From Calvatia gigantea (taxonomy: Eukaryota; Basidiomycota; Agaricomycetes; Agaricales; Lycoperdaceae): a DNA stretch of 64,000 nucleotides. Numbering within the stretch: the first letter of the stretch is position 1; every line of letters begins with the position of its first letter. A program made the position numbers and the translations under genes. The stretch covers positions 2,480,001-2,544,000 of the forward strand of contig JACAAK010000005.1 of NCBI GenBank assembly GCA_025093985.1, in the 5' to 3' direction. The notes under the pieces are model-generated. The model was not told the origin of the DNA. It did not search any database and worked only from the letters and a program-made list of their open reading frames with translations. Positions 62,911 through 64,000 of the stretch are shown here, piece after piece.

Positions 62911-63574
62911 TGGGACGAAAAAAGTGGTGAAAAGGCGAAAGAGTTAGGTTTAATGTACCAGGGCTCAAGCGTAGGGTGAAAGGATTTGGAGAGGTGGGGT
63001 GATTTTGGAGGGTAAAAGAGTGGTGCGGTGGTGGTTCGCTGGTCTTGGGACGTCGACAGCTAAAAACGAAGAAGGCTATCGGTCTGGTGGTCGATTTCCT
63101 TGCCTGACCCCGGTGCATGAGGTCCCGATCCCCTGTATTTTCTCTGATGATGTTTCATACCCTCTTTTATCACTGTTTCCCCCCCCCCTTCAATGTCCAA
63201 TGGGACTTGTGCGTTCAGTTATTCGGGTCATTCTTTGGGACATTTTGTGTCAGTTCGCTATCACTTGTTTGCTTTTGGGAAATGATTTATTTGTTGGTCT
63301 TTAATTTTGTTTTAGCCTTATACTGGAGCACTTGGGGATGAGGTGACCACTCTAAAGGTATCGTTGCTCTTACGTCCGAGAAATTAGTGCTTCAGCGCTC
63401 AGCTCCGGGGGAAAATCTCAGCCCTTCCCAAAACCAAGAAATTAAAAGAATCTGGTAGAATGATCCAATCACGTATACAGATTCCTGAACAGACTCCATA
63501 CCAAGCACGAACGTTCTCAGTTAAGGGATACGTTGTCGTTTCCCCTCTTATCCCAAACCATCTCTTCCTTCAGA
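62911..63574. other. intergenic before the right-end F-box gene
   Basis: No gene recognised. A run of ten C lies at 63179-63188. Confidence 0.4.
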
Positions 63575-64000
63575 ATGCCACCCACAGTTTGCAAGCGGCT
63601 GCGGTCAAATACAACCACGTTCGATAAAATCACGTATCGAGGATCCAACCACCGAACCCTCTTACTTCGACGAAGAATCTATTCGTGTCGGTGTTCAAAT
63701 CAGCCAGCTCACTCAGCTACAAGCAGGTCTCTTGGGTCGTCGTAACCAACACCGCTCACCTATCTACGCTCTTCCAGCTGAACTCCTTTCTGCCATATTT
63801 CTGTGCACTTGCACTTCATCTCCGGGGAGTGGGGGCTGGCAACCATATACCAAATTCAATCGCCAAGCCATTGTTTTGAGTTCTGTCTCGTCCCACTGGC
63901 GGCAGATAGTCTTTCAAACACCGAAGCTTTGGGATACAGTGGCTTTGGAGATCGACGAGGACACAGTCGAATCCAGTGCTGGCCTCCTCCAGCACTGTCT
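63575..64000 (+). CDS. F-box protein, 5' part
   Basis: Second F-box gene of the window, cut by the right edge. The F-box core PIYALPAELLSAIFLCTCTS is followed by the usual WR motif SSVSSHWRQIVFQTPKLWDT, and the open frame runs to the last base. Upstream are a coiled leader (VGVQISQLTQLQAGLLGR) and an acidic patch (EPSYFDEESIR). The most likely ATG (63575) lies in another frame than the F-box, so either an intron or one extra base near 63640 intervenes; I could not decide. Confidence 0.65.

Overview
The window is nuclear DNA of a filamentous basidiomycete, most likely an Agaricomycete. Genes are broken by many introns of about 45-70 bases with GTNNGY donors and CTNA-type branch sites. Recognisable genes include CDC48, tubulin-folding cofactor B, DGAT2, mitochondrial ATP synthase subunit 4 and heat shock factor, mixed with families expanded in mushrooms (F-box proteins, DUF6533-type membrane proteins, secreted class 3 lipases, GH5 exo-glucanases). 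No tRNA, rRNA or CRISPR array was recognised. Exon structures were worked out by hand from splice signals and from comparison between paralogues in the window.

Layout. 0-11.4 kb is a cluster of secreted hydrolases: the 3' part of one GH5 exo-beta-1,3-glucanase (1-606), a class 3 lipase on the minus strand (1336-2676), a complete GH5 glucanase with a 7-nt micro-exon (3914-6105) and two more lipases (8001-9375 and 10103-11334). 11.6-20.7 kb holds ATP4, a multi-pass membrane protein gene (P), a DJ-1/PfpI-like gene and HSF. 20.7-24.5 kb looks empty. 24.5-30.8 kb has an F-box gene, a small coiled-coil protein made from five short exons, and a paralogue (Q) of the P gene on the opposite strand. 30.96-32.56 kb is a Tc1/mariner element with 211-bp terminal inverted repeats, a TA duplication and one nonsense codon in an otherwise complete DD34E transposase. 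34.5-43.9 kb has two paralogous single-pass membrane proteins (R, S) around a DUF6533-like gene. 44.5-45.6 kb is a hotdog thioesterase.

47.37-53.08 kb carries the most interesting gene: a 16-exon NRPS-like enzyme with an adenylation domain, a carrier domain and three membrane/left-handed-beta-helix repeats (the architecture of epsilon-poly-lysine synthetase), which runs in one exon frame into a C-terminal C3HC4 RING finger. It converges on a minus-strand housekeeping block: DGAT2, CDC48 and cofactor B. The right end holds a type I membrane protein gene and the start of a second F-box gene.

Caution: about ten genes or exons carry isolated single-base insertions that break the frame, including two in CDC48, which is essential. 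The simplest reading is that many are sequence errors in a draft assembly, so broken genes here should not be called pseudogenes without read support.
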